A DNA stretch of 39,161 nt from Xanthobacter autotrophicus (GCF_029991245.1 NZ_JAIVFO010000024.1:1-39161), one strand, 5' to 3'; shown: positions 1 to 8,177, numbered from the stretch's first letter. Notes: generated by a model not told the origin, from the letters alone. Program-made: numbers and translations.

Positions 1-1
1 G

Positions 2-202
2 GTCTACGATCCGCCGCCGCCGCCCCCGCAGCAGCAGCAGACCTATGCGCCGCAGCCCCAGACCTTCGGCAATCCCCTGCCGCCGCTCGGCCAGAACGAG
101 GTGATCTCCGCCATCGAGAAGCTGGCCGATCTCCACGCCAAGGGCATCCTGAGCGACCAGGAGTTCAGCACCAAGAAGGCCGAGCTGCTCAGCCGGCTCT
201 GA
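2..202 (+). CDS. SHOCT-domain protein, C-terminal fragment
   Basis: This reading frame enters from the left edge of the window and ends at the TGA at 200-202, so only about the last 66 residues are visible. It starts in a low-complexity linker (a proline run, then glutamines). It ends in a compact amphipathic module containing KLADLHAKGILSDQEF followed by KKAELL, which matches the short C-terminal oligomerisation helix-turn-helix of the SHOCT family. SHOCT modules sit at the end of many unrelated bacterial proteins, so the function of the whole protein cannot be told. The gene is convergent with gor, with only 12 bp between the two stop codons. Confidence 0.75.
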   Translation, partial: VYDPPPPPPQQQQTYAPQPQTFGNPLPPLGQNEVISAIEKLADLHAKGILSDQEFSTKKAELLSRL

Positions 203-214
203 GGGGCAGGCCGG

Positions 215-1582
215 TCAGACGCTGCGCGTGGGCGTGCGCAGCGTCACCAGTTCCTCGGCGGAGGTGGGGTGCACGGCGACGGTGCGGTCGAAATCCGCCT
301 TCTTCGCCTTCAGCCCCAGCGCCACGCCGGCGAGCTGGATCATCTCGGAGGCCGCATCCCCCATGATGTGGCAGCCGAGCACCATGTCGCTCTCCTTGTC
401 CACCACCAGCTTCATGAAGGTGCGCGTCTCGCGGCCCGAGAGGGTCGCCTTCAGCGGGCGGAACGAGGTGCTGTAGATGTCGATGGGCCGCCCAAGGGCG
501 CGGGCGGCCTCCTCCGAGAGGCCCACGGTGCCGATCTCCGGCTCGGAGAAGACGGCGGTGGCCACCAGGGAATGGTCCACGGTCCAGGGCTTGTTGCCGA
601 ACACCGTATCGGCGAAGGCGTGGCCCTCGCGGATGGCGACGGGGGTGAGGTTGATGCGGTTGGTCACGTCGCCCACCGCATAGATGGACGGCACATTGGT
701 GCAGCCCTTCTCATCCACCACCACGGCGCCCACGTCGTCGAGCTTCACCCCCACCCCGTCGAGGCCGAGATGGCTGGTGTTGGGGATGCGGCCGAGGGCG
801 AGCATCACGTCGTCCACCTCGACCACCGAGCCGTCCGAGAGCGTGACCCGCTTGCCACCGTTGATCACCTCGATGGAGGTCAGCGTGCGCCCCGGGGTGA
901 GGTGGATGCCGGCGCGGGTCATCTCGGCTTCCAGATGGTCGCGGATCTCCCCGTCGAAGCCGCGCAACACCTTGTCGGCGCGATAGACCAGGGTCACGTC
1001 GGACCCCAGCGCCCGGAACAGGCCGGCGAATTCCACCGCGATATAGCCCGCCCCCTGCACCAGGATGCGGTCGGGGAAGTGGGTGAGGTTGAACGCCTCG
1101 TTGGAGGTGATGGCCAGCTCGCAGCCCACGATGGCCGGCCCCAGCGCCGGGCGGGCGCCGGTGGCGAGGAGGATATAGCGGGCGTCGATCTCCTCCCCGG
1201 TGGACAGGATGCGCACCGTGTTCGGCCCCGCCACCACGGCGCGGGAGGCCACCACCTCCACCCCGGCATTTTCCGCATTGCGGCGGTAGATGGCCTCGAG
1301 GCGGGCGATCTCCTTGTCCTTGTTGGCGACCAGGGTCAGCCAGTCGAACTCCGGCTCGGTCACCCGCCAGCCGAAGCCGGCCATGTCCTCGATATCGTGG
1401 GCGAAGCGGCCGGCATGGACGAACAGCTTCTTGGGCACGCAGCCGCGGATGACACAGGTGCCGCCGACGCGGTATTCCTCCGCCATCATCACCCGGGCGC
1501 CGTGCTGGGCCGCGATGCGCGCCGCGCGCACGCCGCCCGAGCCCGCGCCGATGACAAACAGGTCGACTTCTCGCCGTGACAT
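215..1582 (-). CDS. gor: Glutathione reductase
   Basis: A 455-residue FAD-dependent pyridine-nucleotide disulfide oxidoreductase that would reduce glutathione disulfide with NADPH in the cytoplasm. Visible features are an N-terminal FAD-binding GAGSGG (12-17), the redox-active pair Cys43/Cys48 in GGTCVIRGCVPKK, which is typical of glutathione reductases, a second dinucleotide fold GAGYIAVEFAG, and the C-terminal HPTSAEE with the catalytic His438 and its Glu partner. Length is normal for the family. The frame stays open far upstream, but the ATG at 1582 is chosen because it begins directly before the FAD fold and has GAAGGA about 9 nt upstream. In related bacteria gor commonly sits near rpiA and a DUF2059 gene; here a glycosyltransferase gene on the other strand lies between them. 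Confidence 0.95.
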   Translation of the reverse strand: MSRREVDLFVIGAGSGGVRAARIAAQHGARVMMAEEYRVGGTCVIRGCVPKKLFVHAGRFAHDIEDMAGFGWRVTEPEFDWLTLVANKDKEIARLEAIYRRNAENAGVEVVASRAVVAGPNTVRILSTGEEIDARYILLATGARPALGPAIVGCELAITSNEAFNLTHFPDRILVQGAGYIAVEFAGLFRALGSDVTLVYRADKVLRGFDGEIRDHLEAEMTRAGIHLTPGRTLTSIEVINGGKRVTLSDGSVVEVDDVMLALGRIPNTSHLGLDGVGVKLDDVGAVVVDEKGCTNVPSIYAVGDVTNRINLTPVAIREGHAFADTVFGNKPWTVDHSLVATAVFSEPEIGTVGLSEEAARALGRPIDIYSTSFRPLKATLSGRETRTFMKLVVDKESDMVLGCHIMGDAASEMIQLAGVALGLKAKKADFDRTVAVHPTSAEELVTLRTPTRSV

Positions 1583-1745
1583 TCCAATCCGTCCTTCGCG
1601 CCGCGCAATGGCCGCCACAAAACGGCCGGCGCTCCCATCCGTCAAGGGAAAGCCACGGTCGTGCCCCATGCGCCGGGGCCAAGGCCGGACGGATCGCCCG
1701 GCGGCCTGAGCCGGAACAAGCCGCGAAGGGGCGGGACCACATCCC

Positions 1746-3935
1746 ATGCTGAACGACGTGATCCCGCCGCGGCCCCTGCGCGCCGTCAAGTCCCAGCCTG
1801 GCGCGGCGGCCTTTCTTCCGCCGCTCCTCCTGCGCCTGCCGGGCGCCGGGGGCGCGGTGGTGGTGCTGGTCGCCACGGGCGTCCCCGGCCCGCTGGTGGT
1901 GCGCATGCAGGACAAGAGCGGAACGCCCCTCGCCAGCTTCCCGGCGGAGGCGGACGTGCCGGTGGCGGCCGAGGTGCCGGCCGGCACGGCGCGGATCGTC
2001 GTGACGGGAGCGGACGTGTCGGCCGGCGCGGTGGGGCTGGGCTATTATCCCGTGCGCGGGCAGTTTCCCGCCGGGCGGCTGCTGCTGAAGCTCCACGCCT
2101 TCCGGAACGGGGCGTTCGCCACGCCCGAAGGCAGCCTCAAGGGCCTCCCGAGCCGATGGCGGCAGGCGGAGGGCGCGGCGCGCCATCTGGGCCTCAGCCT
2201 CATCGCCCTGAGCCAGACCGCACAGGCCCGCCTGTCCCTGAAGCGGGCGCAGTACCAGCGCTTCCGTGCCGCCTTCGTGGAGGACTTCAACGAGGTTCCT
2301 ACGCCGGAGGTGGCGCCGGCCCTCGTCTTCCTGTCGGCGGCGGGGGACGGGCGCTCGCTCAAAGAGATCGGCGCGTGCGCTCAGGCCCTGAAGGCCCAGA
2401 CCGACCGGAGCTTCAGCTGGATCATCGCCGCAAGCGCGGAACGCCTCGCCCGCGACGGCGACGCGCTGGCGCAGGCGGTGGGCGGTACGGGCCACATCGT
2501 GCCAGCACAGGAGGCGGACGAGGCCAGCCTCATCAAGGCCGCCCTCGCCGCCAGCACGGCTCCGGACGACGGCCTCATCTGCCTGCTGGACCTGGAAGGC
2601 CGTCCCACGCGGGACGCCGTGGCCCTCATCCGCGCGGCGTTTGCCGCCCATCCCGACTGCCAGTTGCTCTACACGGACGAGGAGCGCTGCGACGCGTCCG
2701 GCACGCCGCTGGCGGGCGTGTTCAAGCCGGCCTTCAATCGCCATTTGCTGGAAGCCTCGCCCTATATGGGCGCGCTCACCGTGCTGCGGGCGGGCAGGAG
2801 CCGGGCGCTGGGGATCGATCCCGGCTTCGCCGCCGCCGCCCCGTACTACCTCATCGTGCGCACGGTGGTTGAGGTCAGGGCCGGCGCGGTGCGGCACCTG
2901 CCGCGCATCGCCTTTTCCGGTCCCGAGCATCCGCCGGGCTTCGTGGATCCCGAAACCGCCCGGCTGGCCGCGCAGGCGCTCGAAGGCGTGCTCGGCGTTC
3001 CGGTGAGCGTGGTGCCGGAGGCCGGGACCCATTTCCTGCGGCCGGATTTCCCCCTGCCGGCGGTGCCGCCCAAGGTGTCCATCGTCATCCCCACCCGCGA
3101 CCGCGCCGGCCTGCTGGGCATGGCGGTCGATTCGCTGATCGGGAAGACGGCCTATCGCAATTTCGAGATCATCATCGTCGACAACGGCTCGGTGGAGCCG
3201 GAGACCTTCGCCCTGTTCGCGGAGATCAAGGCCACATGGCCCGACACGACCATCGTGCGGGACGACGGCGACTTCAACTATCCGCGTATCTGCAACAATG
3301 GCGTCGCGGTCGCCACCGGCGAGCTGATCTTGTTCCTCAACAACGACATCGAGGTGATCGAGGCGGGCTGGCTGGACGAGATGGTGGCGCTTGCCTCACG
3401 GCCCGGCGTCGGCATCGTGGGGGCCAAGCTGCTTTATCCCGACCGCACCATCCAGCATGCGGGGGTGATGGTCGGCCTGTTCGGCTATGCCTCCCACTGG
3501 TTCGCCCATGCCCTGCCGGACACGCCCGGCCCTGAAGGCCGGCTGCTGGCGCGGCAGGACGTGTCGGCGATCACCGGTGCCTGCCAGCTCATCCGCAAGG
3601 ACGTGTGGGACGCCATCGGCCCGCTGGACGCGGAGCGGTTCCAGGAGGATTGCAACGACATCGACCTGTGCCTGCGCGCCCGCCGCGCCGGCCATGAGGT
3701 GGTGACCACGCCTTACGCGCTGCTCATCCACCACGAATCGGCCTCGCGGGGGAAGGCCCGCAACAAGCTCCACCGGGAGCGACTGAAGGCGCAGCACGAG
3801 CGCTTCGACGCCCTGTGGCATGTCCGGACGCTGGTGGACCCCCACTCCAACCCCAACCTCGACCGCAAGAACCTGTTCGCCGCCCTCGCCGACGCGCCGC
3901 AGGGCTCCCGGGAGGCGCGCACCGACGCGATCTGA
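1746..3935 (+). CDS. Two-module family 2 glycosyltransferase
   Basis: A 729-residue cytoplasmic or peripheral glycosyltransferase. The C-terminal half, from about residue 442, is a clear GT2 (GT-A fold) domain. It opens with PKVSIVIPTRDR, carries the nucleotide-sugar pocket IIIVDNGS, the DxD-equivalent FLNNDIEV near 530, and a late EDCNDIDLCLRARRAG block. The middle (about 190-360) looks like a degenerate first GT2 module, with LYTDEE near 308 and a following FKPAFNRHLLE, as seen in two-domain O-antigen or rhamnan-type transferases. The first roughly 180 residues are unrecognised. The sugar and acceptor cannot be told, and there are no other polysaccharide genes next to it. It is divergent from gor across 163 bp and ends at a bidirectional terminator. 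Confidence 0.85.
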   Translation: MLNDVIPPRPLRAVKSQPGAAAFLPPLLLRLPGAGGAVVVLVATGVPGPLVVRMQDKSGTPLASFPAEADVPVAAEVPAGTARIVVTGADVSAGAVGLGYYPVRGQFPAGRLLLKLHAFRNGAFATPEGSLKGLPSRWRQAEGAARHLGLSLIALSQTAQARLSLKRAQYQRFRAAFVEDFNEVPTPEVAPALVFLSAAGDGRSLKEIGACAQALKAQTDRSFSWIIAASAERLARDGDALAQAVGGTGHIVPAQEADEASLIKAALAASTAPDDGLICLLDLEGRPTRDAVALIRAAFAAHPDCQLLYTDEERCDASGTPLAGVFKPAFNRHLLEASPYMGALTVLRAGRSRALGIDPGFAAAAPYYLIVRTVVEVRAGAVRHLPRIAFSGPEHPPGFVDPETARLAAQALEGVLGVPVSVVPEAGTHFLRPDFPLPAVPPKVSIVIPTRDRAGLLGMAVDSLIGKTAYRNFEIIIVDNGSVEPETFALFAEIKATWPDTTIVRDDGDFNYPRICNNGVAVATGELILFLNNDIEVIEAGWLDEMVALASRPGVGIVGAKLLYPDRTIQHAGVMVGLFGYASHWFAHALPDTPGPEGRLLARQDVSAITGACQLIRKDVWDAIGPLDAERFQEDCNDIDLCLRARRAGHEVVTTPYALLIHHESASRGKARNKLHRERLKAQHERFDALWHVRTLVDPHSNPNLDRKNLFAALADAPQGSREARTDAI

Positions 3936-3951
3936 GGCTGGCCCTCAAACG

Positions 3952-3987
3952 AAAAAAGGCTCCCGGCCAGCGCCGGGAGCCTTTTTT
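3952..3987. terminator. Bidirectional intrinsic terminator
   Basis: A perfect 10-bp GC-rich stem (3958-3967 with 3972-3981, loop CAGC) is flanked by six A on the left and six T on the right. It can therefore terminate the glycosyltransferase transcript on the plus strand and the rpiA-DUF2059 transcript on the minus strand. It lies exactly between the two convergent stop codons. Confidence 0.93.
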
Positions 3988-4029
3988 CTTGCGTCCGAGC
4001 CGCTCCGAAGACCGACGCCCTTGCGCGAC

Positions 4030-4575
4030 CTACAGGTCGACGCCGCGCTTGCGCATCTCGATGCGCACCCGCTCGATGGCCTGGGCGTTCACCTGCGCGC
4101 CCCACGCCTGGATGCCCTGCACCGCCTCCTGGACGATGACCGGCCGGTCCTGCACCAGCTTGGCGCCAGTGGGCGAGCGATAGAAGGTGATGGCCTCCTT
4201 CAGCTCGGCCTCGGTGAAGTGGCGGGCGTAGGAGCTGGCGAGAATGTCGATGATCTCCGCCTGCCGTGCCTCGAACTCCGGCCGCACGATGATCGCGACT
4301 TCGCGCAACTGCTTGGCGAGGTCGGGATTGGTCTGGAGGAAGGAGAGCGCCGCGCCGTCGACGATGTTGGGGATGATCCCTTCAAAGGCGCGGGCCTCGC
4401 CGTTCACCGCCACGAGATCGCGGGCGAGCTGGAGATGCGGCGCGCTCACCTTCACCGCCGGCTGGGCGGGCTGCGCCTGCTGGGCCAGGGCGAGGGGAAC
4501 CGGAAGGGCGGTCACGGCAAGGGCGGCGGCGAGAACAAGCCGCACGCCGAAGCGGCCGCTGTGAGAAAAGAGCAT
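4030..4575 (-). CDS. Secreted DUF2059-family protein
   Basis: A 181-residue exported protein. It begins with a Sec-type signal peptide (basic start, hydrophobic core about 12-30, LALA before the first QQ). It continues as an all-helical DUF2059 region with the typical motif HFTEAELKEAITFYRSPTG and a following KLVQDRP segment. DUF2059 proteins are periplasmic and of unknown function. The ATG at 4575 is chosen because GGAGAGA lies just upstream and the signal peptide starts there. It follows rpiA by 23 bp on the same strand, so the two are probably cotranscribed, and they share the terminator at 3952-3987. Confidence 0.85.
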   Translation of the reverse strand: MLFSHSGRFGVRLVLAAALAVTALPVPLALAQQAQPAQPAVKVSAPHLQLARDLVAVNGEARAFEGIIPNIVDGAALSFLQTNPDLAKQLREVAIIVRPEFEARQAEIIDILASSYARHFTEAELKEAITFYRSPTGAKLVQDRPVIVQEAVQGIQAWGAQVNAQAIERVRIEMRKRGVDL

Positions 4576-4598
4576 GGGTCTCTCTCCGGGAAGAGGAA

Positions 4599-5306
4599 TC
4601 AGAAGCTGCCGGGCTCCAGCACGGTGATGCCGTCCGTGCCGGCAAGCACGACCCGGCGGGCGAGGCCGAGGAACAGCCCGTGCTCGACCACACCGGCGAC
4701 TTCCTCCACCGCGCGCGCGAGCGCGGCCGGGTCCGGGATGCGACCGAGATGGGCGTCGAGGATGAGGTGGCCCTGATCGGTGACGAAAGGATGACCGTCG
4801 CCGTCGCGGCGCAGCTTCACCGGCCCTTCGCAGCCGGCCTTGCGCACCGCCTCGGCCACATGCCGCTCGATGGAGGCGACGCCGAAATCCACCACCTCGA
4901 TGGGCAGCGGGAAGCGGCCGAGCACCGCCACCTTCTTGCTCGAGTCGGCGATCACCACCATCTCGCGCGCGGCGCTGGCGACGATCTTCTCCCGCAGCAG
5001 CGCGCCGCCGCCGCCCTTGATCAGGGCAAGGCCGGGGCCGACCTCGTCCGCCCCGTCGATGCACAGGTCGAGCGGCCCCGCCTCGTCAAGGGTCGCGATC
5101 GGCACGCCGAGGGAGACCGCCTGCGACAAAGTCTGCTCGGAGGTGGGCACGCCGAGGATGTTGAGGCCGGCATGGACCTTCTCGGCCAGCAGCTCCACGA
5201 AATGGCGGGCGGTGGAGCCGGTGCCGAGGCCGAGGCGCATGCCGTCGGTCACGTAGGTCAGGGCGTGAGCGGCCGCGCGGCGCTTCGGATCTTCGGCGTG
5301 CACCAT
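4599..5306 (-). CDS. rpiA: Ribose-5-phosphate isomerase A
   Basis: A 235-residue cytoplasmic enzyme interconverting ribose 5-phosphate and ribulose 5-phosphate in the non-oxidative pentose phosphate pathway (and the Calvin cycle where present). Diagnostic motifs are the phosphate loop LGLGTGSTA (25-33), the catalytic DGADEV near 82-88, the [11 protein letters not shown] loop near 95-105, and ADSSKKV. The ATG at 5306 gives a protein starting [12 protein letters not shown], which fits the family length. In-frame starts further upstream (5360 and beyond) would add an unstructured Arg/Pro-rich leader and are not favoured. It is first in a probable operon with the DUF2059 gene. Confidence 0.95.
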   Translation of the reverse strand: MVHAEDPKRRAAAHALTYVTDGMRLGLGTGSTARHFVELLAEKVHAGLNILGVPTSEQTLSQAVSLGVPIATLDEAGPLDLCIDGADEVGPGLALIKGGGGALLREKIVASAAREMVVIADSSKKVAVLGRFPLPIEVVDFGVASIERHVAEAVRKAGCEGPVKLRRDGDGHPFVTDQGHLILDAHLGRIPDPAALARAVEEVAGVVEHGLFLGLARRVVLAGTDGITVLEPGSF

Positions 5307-5462
5307 GGGAGTTTCCGTTCCGGTGCCCCTTGCGCGGCCAACCGGCGCGGCGTGGGGCATTGGCGTTTCGTTGATGCGGGCCGGGTCGCCCCGCCGCGTT
5401 CCGGCTCTAGCCCCGATCCGGCCCGCCGACAAGCGGCGCGACGGCTCGGCGCGTAGCAGCCT

Positions 5463-5945
5463 TCAACGGGCGGCCGGAGTACAGACCAGGCTCGAATCGG
5501 CGCCGCCCTGGGGCCGGGCGGTTTCGCGCACATAGCAGATGCTCATCTCCCCGGTGTCGCGGTTGACCCGGAAGATGCCGGTCTCGCCCTCGTAATGGGT
5601 GGGAGCCAGGGCGTAGCTGCCGGCCTTCTGCGGGCCTGCCCCCTCCCCTTGCGCGAAGCAATGGGTGATGCCCACGGCGCTGCCCTCGGGCCGCTCGAAC
5701 TGGCACACGTTCATCTCGCCGGTCTGGCGGTTGAGGCCATAGACACGGTTCGCCTGGGCCGAGGGCGGGGCGGCGAACTCGTAAGCCCCCTGGGCAGGCG
5801 GGGCCGGCTGGGCCAGCGCGGCGCCGGTGCCGGCGAGGGTACCGAGGCCCGCGAACGCCAGCGCCGCCAGCATGCCGCGCGCCAGCGGCTTCAGCTGCCG
5901 CAGGTGGGTCCGCGATCGCGCCACGGAAAGAACAATCCCCTGCAT
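5463..5945 (-). CDS. Small secreted protein with a duplicated NRxTGEM motif
   Basis: A 160-residue protein not matched to a named family. It has a long, basic N-terminus, then a hydrophobic segment at about 24-45 ending ALA, consistent with a signal peptide or anchor, and a Pro/Ala linker. The mature part contains two copies of one motif: NRQTGEMNVCQF (72-83) and NRDTGEMSICYV (128-139). Each is followed 15-18 residues later by another cysteine (Cys81/Cys96 and Cys137/Cys155). This suggests a duplicated small disulfide-bonded unit. The start at 5945 has a near-perfect AGGAGG ribosome-binding site. It lies alone between rpiA and gph and is transcribed divergently from gph. Function unknown. Confidence 0.75.
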   Translation of the reverse strand: MQGIVLSVARSRTHLRQLKPLARGMLAALAFAGLGTLAGTGAALAQPAPPAQGAYEFAAPPSAQANRVYGLNRQTGEMNVCQFERPEGSAVGITHCFAQGEGAGPQKAGSYALAPTHYEGETGIFRVNRDTGEMSICYVRETARPQGGADSSLVCTPAAR

Positions 5946-6136
5946 TCAAGCCTCCTTGGTGTTCCGGCCCGGCCAAGCTCACGCCCGATCCCGGCGGGTC
6001 CTGCCCCAAGGCTGCGCCATGCCGCCGCAGCCTGGTGATCGACGCGGACGCTCGCGCGAAAAAGCGGCAGGATTTAAGGCAGGTGGTGGGGTCGGCGCCC
6101 CCCATCCCTGTCTGTCCCCGATGAAAAGGCCCGAAC

Positions 6137-6835
6137 ATGACTGCCCCGCCCGTTTCCACCCGCCCCGTCGTCGCCTTCGATCTCGACGGCACCCTGGTCG
6201 ATACCGCGCCCGATCTGCTGGACGCCCTCGACCTGGTCCTCGCCCCGCACAAGATCCCGCCGGTGAACCGCACCGAGGCCCGCAACATGATCGGCGGCGG
6301 CGCGCGCCTGCTCATCGTCCGCGCCCTGAAAAGCGAGGGCGTCGCCCTGCCCGACGCGGAGGTGGAGGCGATGACGAAGCGCTTCATCGCCCATTATGCC
6401 GACAACATCGCCGTGGGCTCGCGCCCCTTCCCCGGCCTGCTCGACGCCCTCGACCGCCTCTCGGCGAAGGGCGTGAGCCTGGCGGTGTGCACCAACAAGC
6501 TGGAGCACCTCGCCCGACTGCTGCTGGACGCGCTGGACCTCACCGGGCGCTTTGCGGTGATCACCGGCGCCGACACCTATCCGCGCTCCAAGCCGGATCC
6601 GCTGCCGCTGGTGTCCACCATCGCGGCGGCCGGCGGCTCGGCGGCGCGCTCGATCATGGTGGGCGACAGCATCACCGACGTGCTCACCGCCCGCGCCACC
6701 GGCGTACCGGTGGTCGCCGTCTCTTTCGGCTATACGGAAACCCCGCCCGCCGAGCTGGGCGCGGATGCGCTGATCCACCATTTCGACGAGCTGGAGCGGG
6801 CCGTGGATGCCCTTCTGGCGCGCCCGTTGGCGTAA
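6137..6835 (+). CDS. gph: HAD-family phosphatase, phosphoglycolate phosphatase type
   Basis: A 232-residue HAD-superfamily hydrolase that probably dephosphorylates 2-phosphoglycolate formed by Rubisco side reaction or DNA repair. Motif I is FDLDGTLVDT with nucleophile Asp15 and Asp17. Motif II is the threonine in VCTNK near 116. Motif III is the lysine in SKPDP near 155. Motif IV is GDSITD near 178-183. The helical cap between motifs I and II is of the gph type (TEARNMIGGGARLL). Substrate specificity of HAD enzymes is hard to read from sequence, so the phosphoglycolate assignment rests on overall resemblance and on the nearby rpiA. tRNA-Val follows 79 bp downstream. Confidence 0.85.
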   Translation: MTAPPVSTRPVVAFDLDGTLVDTAPDLLDALDLVLAPHKIPPVNRTEARNMIGGGARLLIVRALKSEGVALPDAEVEAMTKRFIAHYADNIAVGSRPFPGLLDALDRLSAKGVSLAVCTNKLEHLARLLLDALDLTGRFAVITGADTYPRSKPDPLPLVSTIAAAGGSAARSIMVGDSITDVLTARATGVPVVAVSFGYTETPPAELGADALIHHFDELERAVDALLARPLA

Positions 6836-6914
6836 CTTCATCCACAGGCCGGAACCGCCGGCACTTGACAGGGAGGGGCGCGCCGGCCTAAACGGCGCTC
6901 CTCGCAATTGGCGC

Positions 6915-6989
6915 GGGCGATTAGCTCAGCGGGAGAGCACTCCCTTCACACGGGAGGGGTCGCAGGTTCAATCCCTGCATCGCCCACCA
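6915..6989 (+). tRNA. tRNA-Val (anticodon CAC)
   Basis: A full cloverleaf can be folded. The acceptor stem is GGGCGAT (6915-6921) with ATCGCCC (6979-6985), the D arm GCTC/GAGC, and the anticodon stem CTCCC/GGGAG with loop TTCACAC, placing anticodon CAC at 6947-6949 (reads GTG, valine). The T arm is GCAGG-TTCAATC-CCTGC, and the encoded A-CCA end is 6986-6989. Total 75 nt with a 5-nt variable loop. Confidence 0.97.
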
Positions 6990-7076
6990 TTTTTCTCCGC
7001 ACCATTCCAGATACTTGGCCAGAGTGTCGGCCGTGCGCCCAACGCGCCGGCTCGCCTCGCACTGCCCATCGGCGCG

Positions 7077-7107
7077 AAAAAGCCCCCGCCGCGGGTGCGA
7101 CGGGGGC
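7077..7107 (-). terminator. Intrinsic terminator for the DUF892 gene
   Basis: Read on the minus strand, a 7-bp stem GCCCCCG/CGGGGGC (7101-7107 with 7082-7088) is followed by a run of five T (7077-7081). It lies about 80 bp beyond the stop codon of the ferritin-like gene. Confidence 0.8.
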
Positions 7108-7183
7108 AAGTGGCGTTTCTCCCCGCGGGAGGGAGAGATGCGGCGCCTGCCGCGGGGAACGGAAGGCGCCGGCGGTGGCCTTG

Positions 7184-7687
7184 TCAGGCCGCGCGCATGT
7201 TGACCTGGGCTTCGGCGAGGCTGGTGAGCTTGGCGTCGGCCGCCTTCTCCTCGTCGAGGGTGCGCTGGAGCGCGGTGGCGCAGTCGTTGCGGCCGAGGCG
7301 CTTGGCCCAGGCGATCAGCGTGCCGTAGCGGGTGATCTCATAATGCTCCACCGCCTGCGCCGCGGCGGCAAGGGCAGCGTCCAGCACCTCGGGATCGGCC
7401 ACCTCGGAGGCGACCTCCTCCGCCTCCGCGATGATGCCGTCGATGGCCGGGCACTTCACCGTCCTGGCCTCGACGCCAAGCAGGCGGAAGACCTCTTCGA
7501 GGCGCTTCACATGGCCCTCGGTCTCGCCGAGGTGGGACTGGAAGGCCTGGCGCAGCGTCGCGCTCGATGCCGTTTCGACCATGGTGGGCAGCGCCTTCAG
7601 GATGCGCTTTTCCGCGTAATAGATGTCGCGCAGCGTGTGCACGAACAGATCGTCGAGCGAATGGATGTCCTTGGAAAAGAAGCCCAT
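7184..7687 (-). CDS. Ferritin-like DUF892 (YciE/YciF-type) stress protein
   Basis: A 167-residue all-helical protein of the DUF892 family, whose members fold as four-helix ferritin-like bundles. The opening SLDDLFVHTLRDIYYAEKRILKALP, with tyrosine and glutamate metal-ligand candidates, is characteristic. So are the later helices with HLGETEGHVKRLE and AVEHYEITRYG, which place conserved Glu and His residues in pairs as in di-iron sites. Its biochemical role is unproven in the family; expression is usually linked to stress and stationary phase. The ATG at 7687 is preceded by AGGAGA. It lies downstream of a KGG-type stress gene with a 30-bp palindrome between them, suggesting a small stress operon. 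Confidence 0.88.
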   Translation of the reverse strand: MGFFSKDIHSLDDLFVHTLRDIYYAEKRILKALPTMVETASSATLRQAFQSHLGETEGHVKRLEEVFRLLGVEARTVKCPAIDGIIAEAEEVASEVADPEVLDAALAAAAQAVEHYEITRYGTLIAWAKRLGRNDCATALQRTLDEEKAADAKLTSLAEAQVNMRAA

Positions 7688-7718
7688 GTCTGTCTCCTGA
7701 TGTCTGTGGATTGCCGCG

Positions 7719-7748
7719 GATTTCAGCCGGCGCGCGCCGGCTGAAATC
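7719..7748. repeat. Perfect 30-bp palindrome between the stress genes
   Basis: Fourteen bases (7719-7732) are exactly complementary to 7735-7748, with only CG between, so the whole 30-bp block is self-complementary. In RNA it would be a tight hairpin upstream of the DUF892 ribosome-binding site. There is no T run, so it is more likely an mRNA-processing or stability element or a protein-binding dyad than a terminator. Confidence 0.8.
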
Positions 7749-7764
7749 TCAACGCCGGAAGGCG

Positions 7765-8019
7765 TCAGCGCGCGCCCGGCTTGCGGCCGGCCTCGGACTG
7801 CTGATCGCGATCCTGCGAGGGAGAGCGCTTCTCCTCGGGCTGGCCACCCTTGCGGCCGGCTTCGGAAGCGCGATCACGGTCCTTCTCGAAACCGCCGCCC
7901 TGCTGGCCGCGGCCATGATCCTGCTGGTGCTGCTGGCGGTTTTCCGCAGCCTTGCGGGCCGCCTCCTTGGCCTGATCCGTCTCGGGAGTGCCGGAACCGC
8001 CCTGCTGACGATTGGTCAT
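7765..8019 (-). CDS. KGG-motif general stress protein
   Basis: An 84-residue, highly hydrophilic protein made almost entirely of Gln, Arg, Lys, Glu, Asp and Gly, so probably disordered. It contains DRASEAGRKGGQ, the repeat unit of the KGG (con-10/GsiB-like) stress proteins, and a second weaker copy QQSEAGRKPG at the end. Such proteins accumulate in stationary phase or during desiccation and osmotic stress; the molecular role is unclear. The start at 8019 has AGAGGA upstream. It precedes the DUF892 gene by 77 bp on the same strand. Confidence 0.8.
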   Translation of the reverse strand: MTNRQQGGSGTPETDQAKEAARKAAENRQQHQQDHGRGQQGGGFEKDRDRASEAGRKGGQPEEKRSPSQDRDQQSEAGRKPGAR

Positions 8020-8120
8020 GGGAAAGTATCCTCTTGTTTATCCCCCGGTCATGCAACGGAGGGGAAAGAGGATGGTTCCTTCGATTTTGTGGGACGTACA
8101 GCCACGCTATACTCAAAATC

Positions 8121-8177
8121 AAAGCGCGGCCGTCGCCGTATTCTGGATCGAATAAGGCGACGGCCGCGCTTTTATTG
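8121..8177. terminator. Very long hairpin, probable terminator or palindromic element
   Basis: A perfect 17-bp stem pairs 8121-8137 with 8156-8172, starting AAAGCGCGG and ending CCGCGCTTT. After a single mismatch, a further 5-bp inner stem (TATTC 8139-8143 with GAATA 8150-8154) extends it. It is followed on the plus strand by TTTTATT and on the minus strand by TTTGATTTT. It lies past the end of the secreted hypothetical gene (stop at 8241, minus strand) and upstream of the KGG gene, so terminating the former is the simplest role. Confidence 0.7.

Noticed and set aside
269-1579. Plus-strand frame of 436 codons opposite gor
   Set aside because: Antisense shadow. gor has all catalytic motifs and a ribosome-binding site.
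711-3032. Very long minus-strand frame of 773 codons across gor and the glycosyltransferase gene
   Set aside because: Its product is a His/Arg/Gly/Pro-rich string with no domain. It is an antisense shadow of two well-supported genes, common in GC-rich DNA.
6915-7080. tRNA-Val as an integration (att) site of a genomic island
   Set aside because: No integrase, no direct repeat of the tRNA 3' end in the window, and flanking genes look like core genes.
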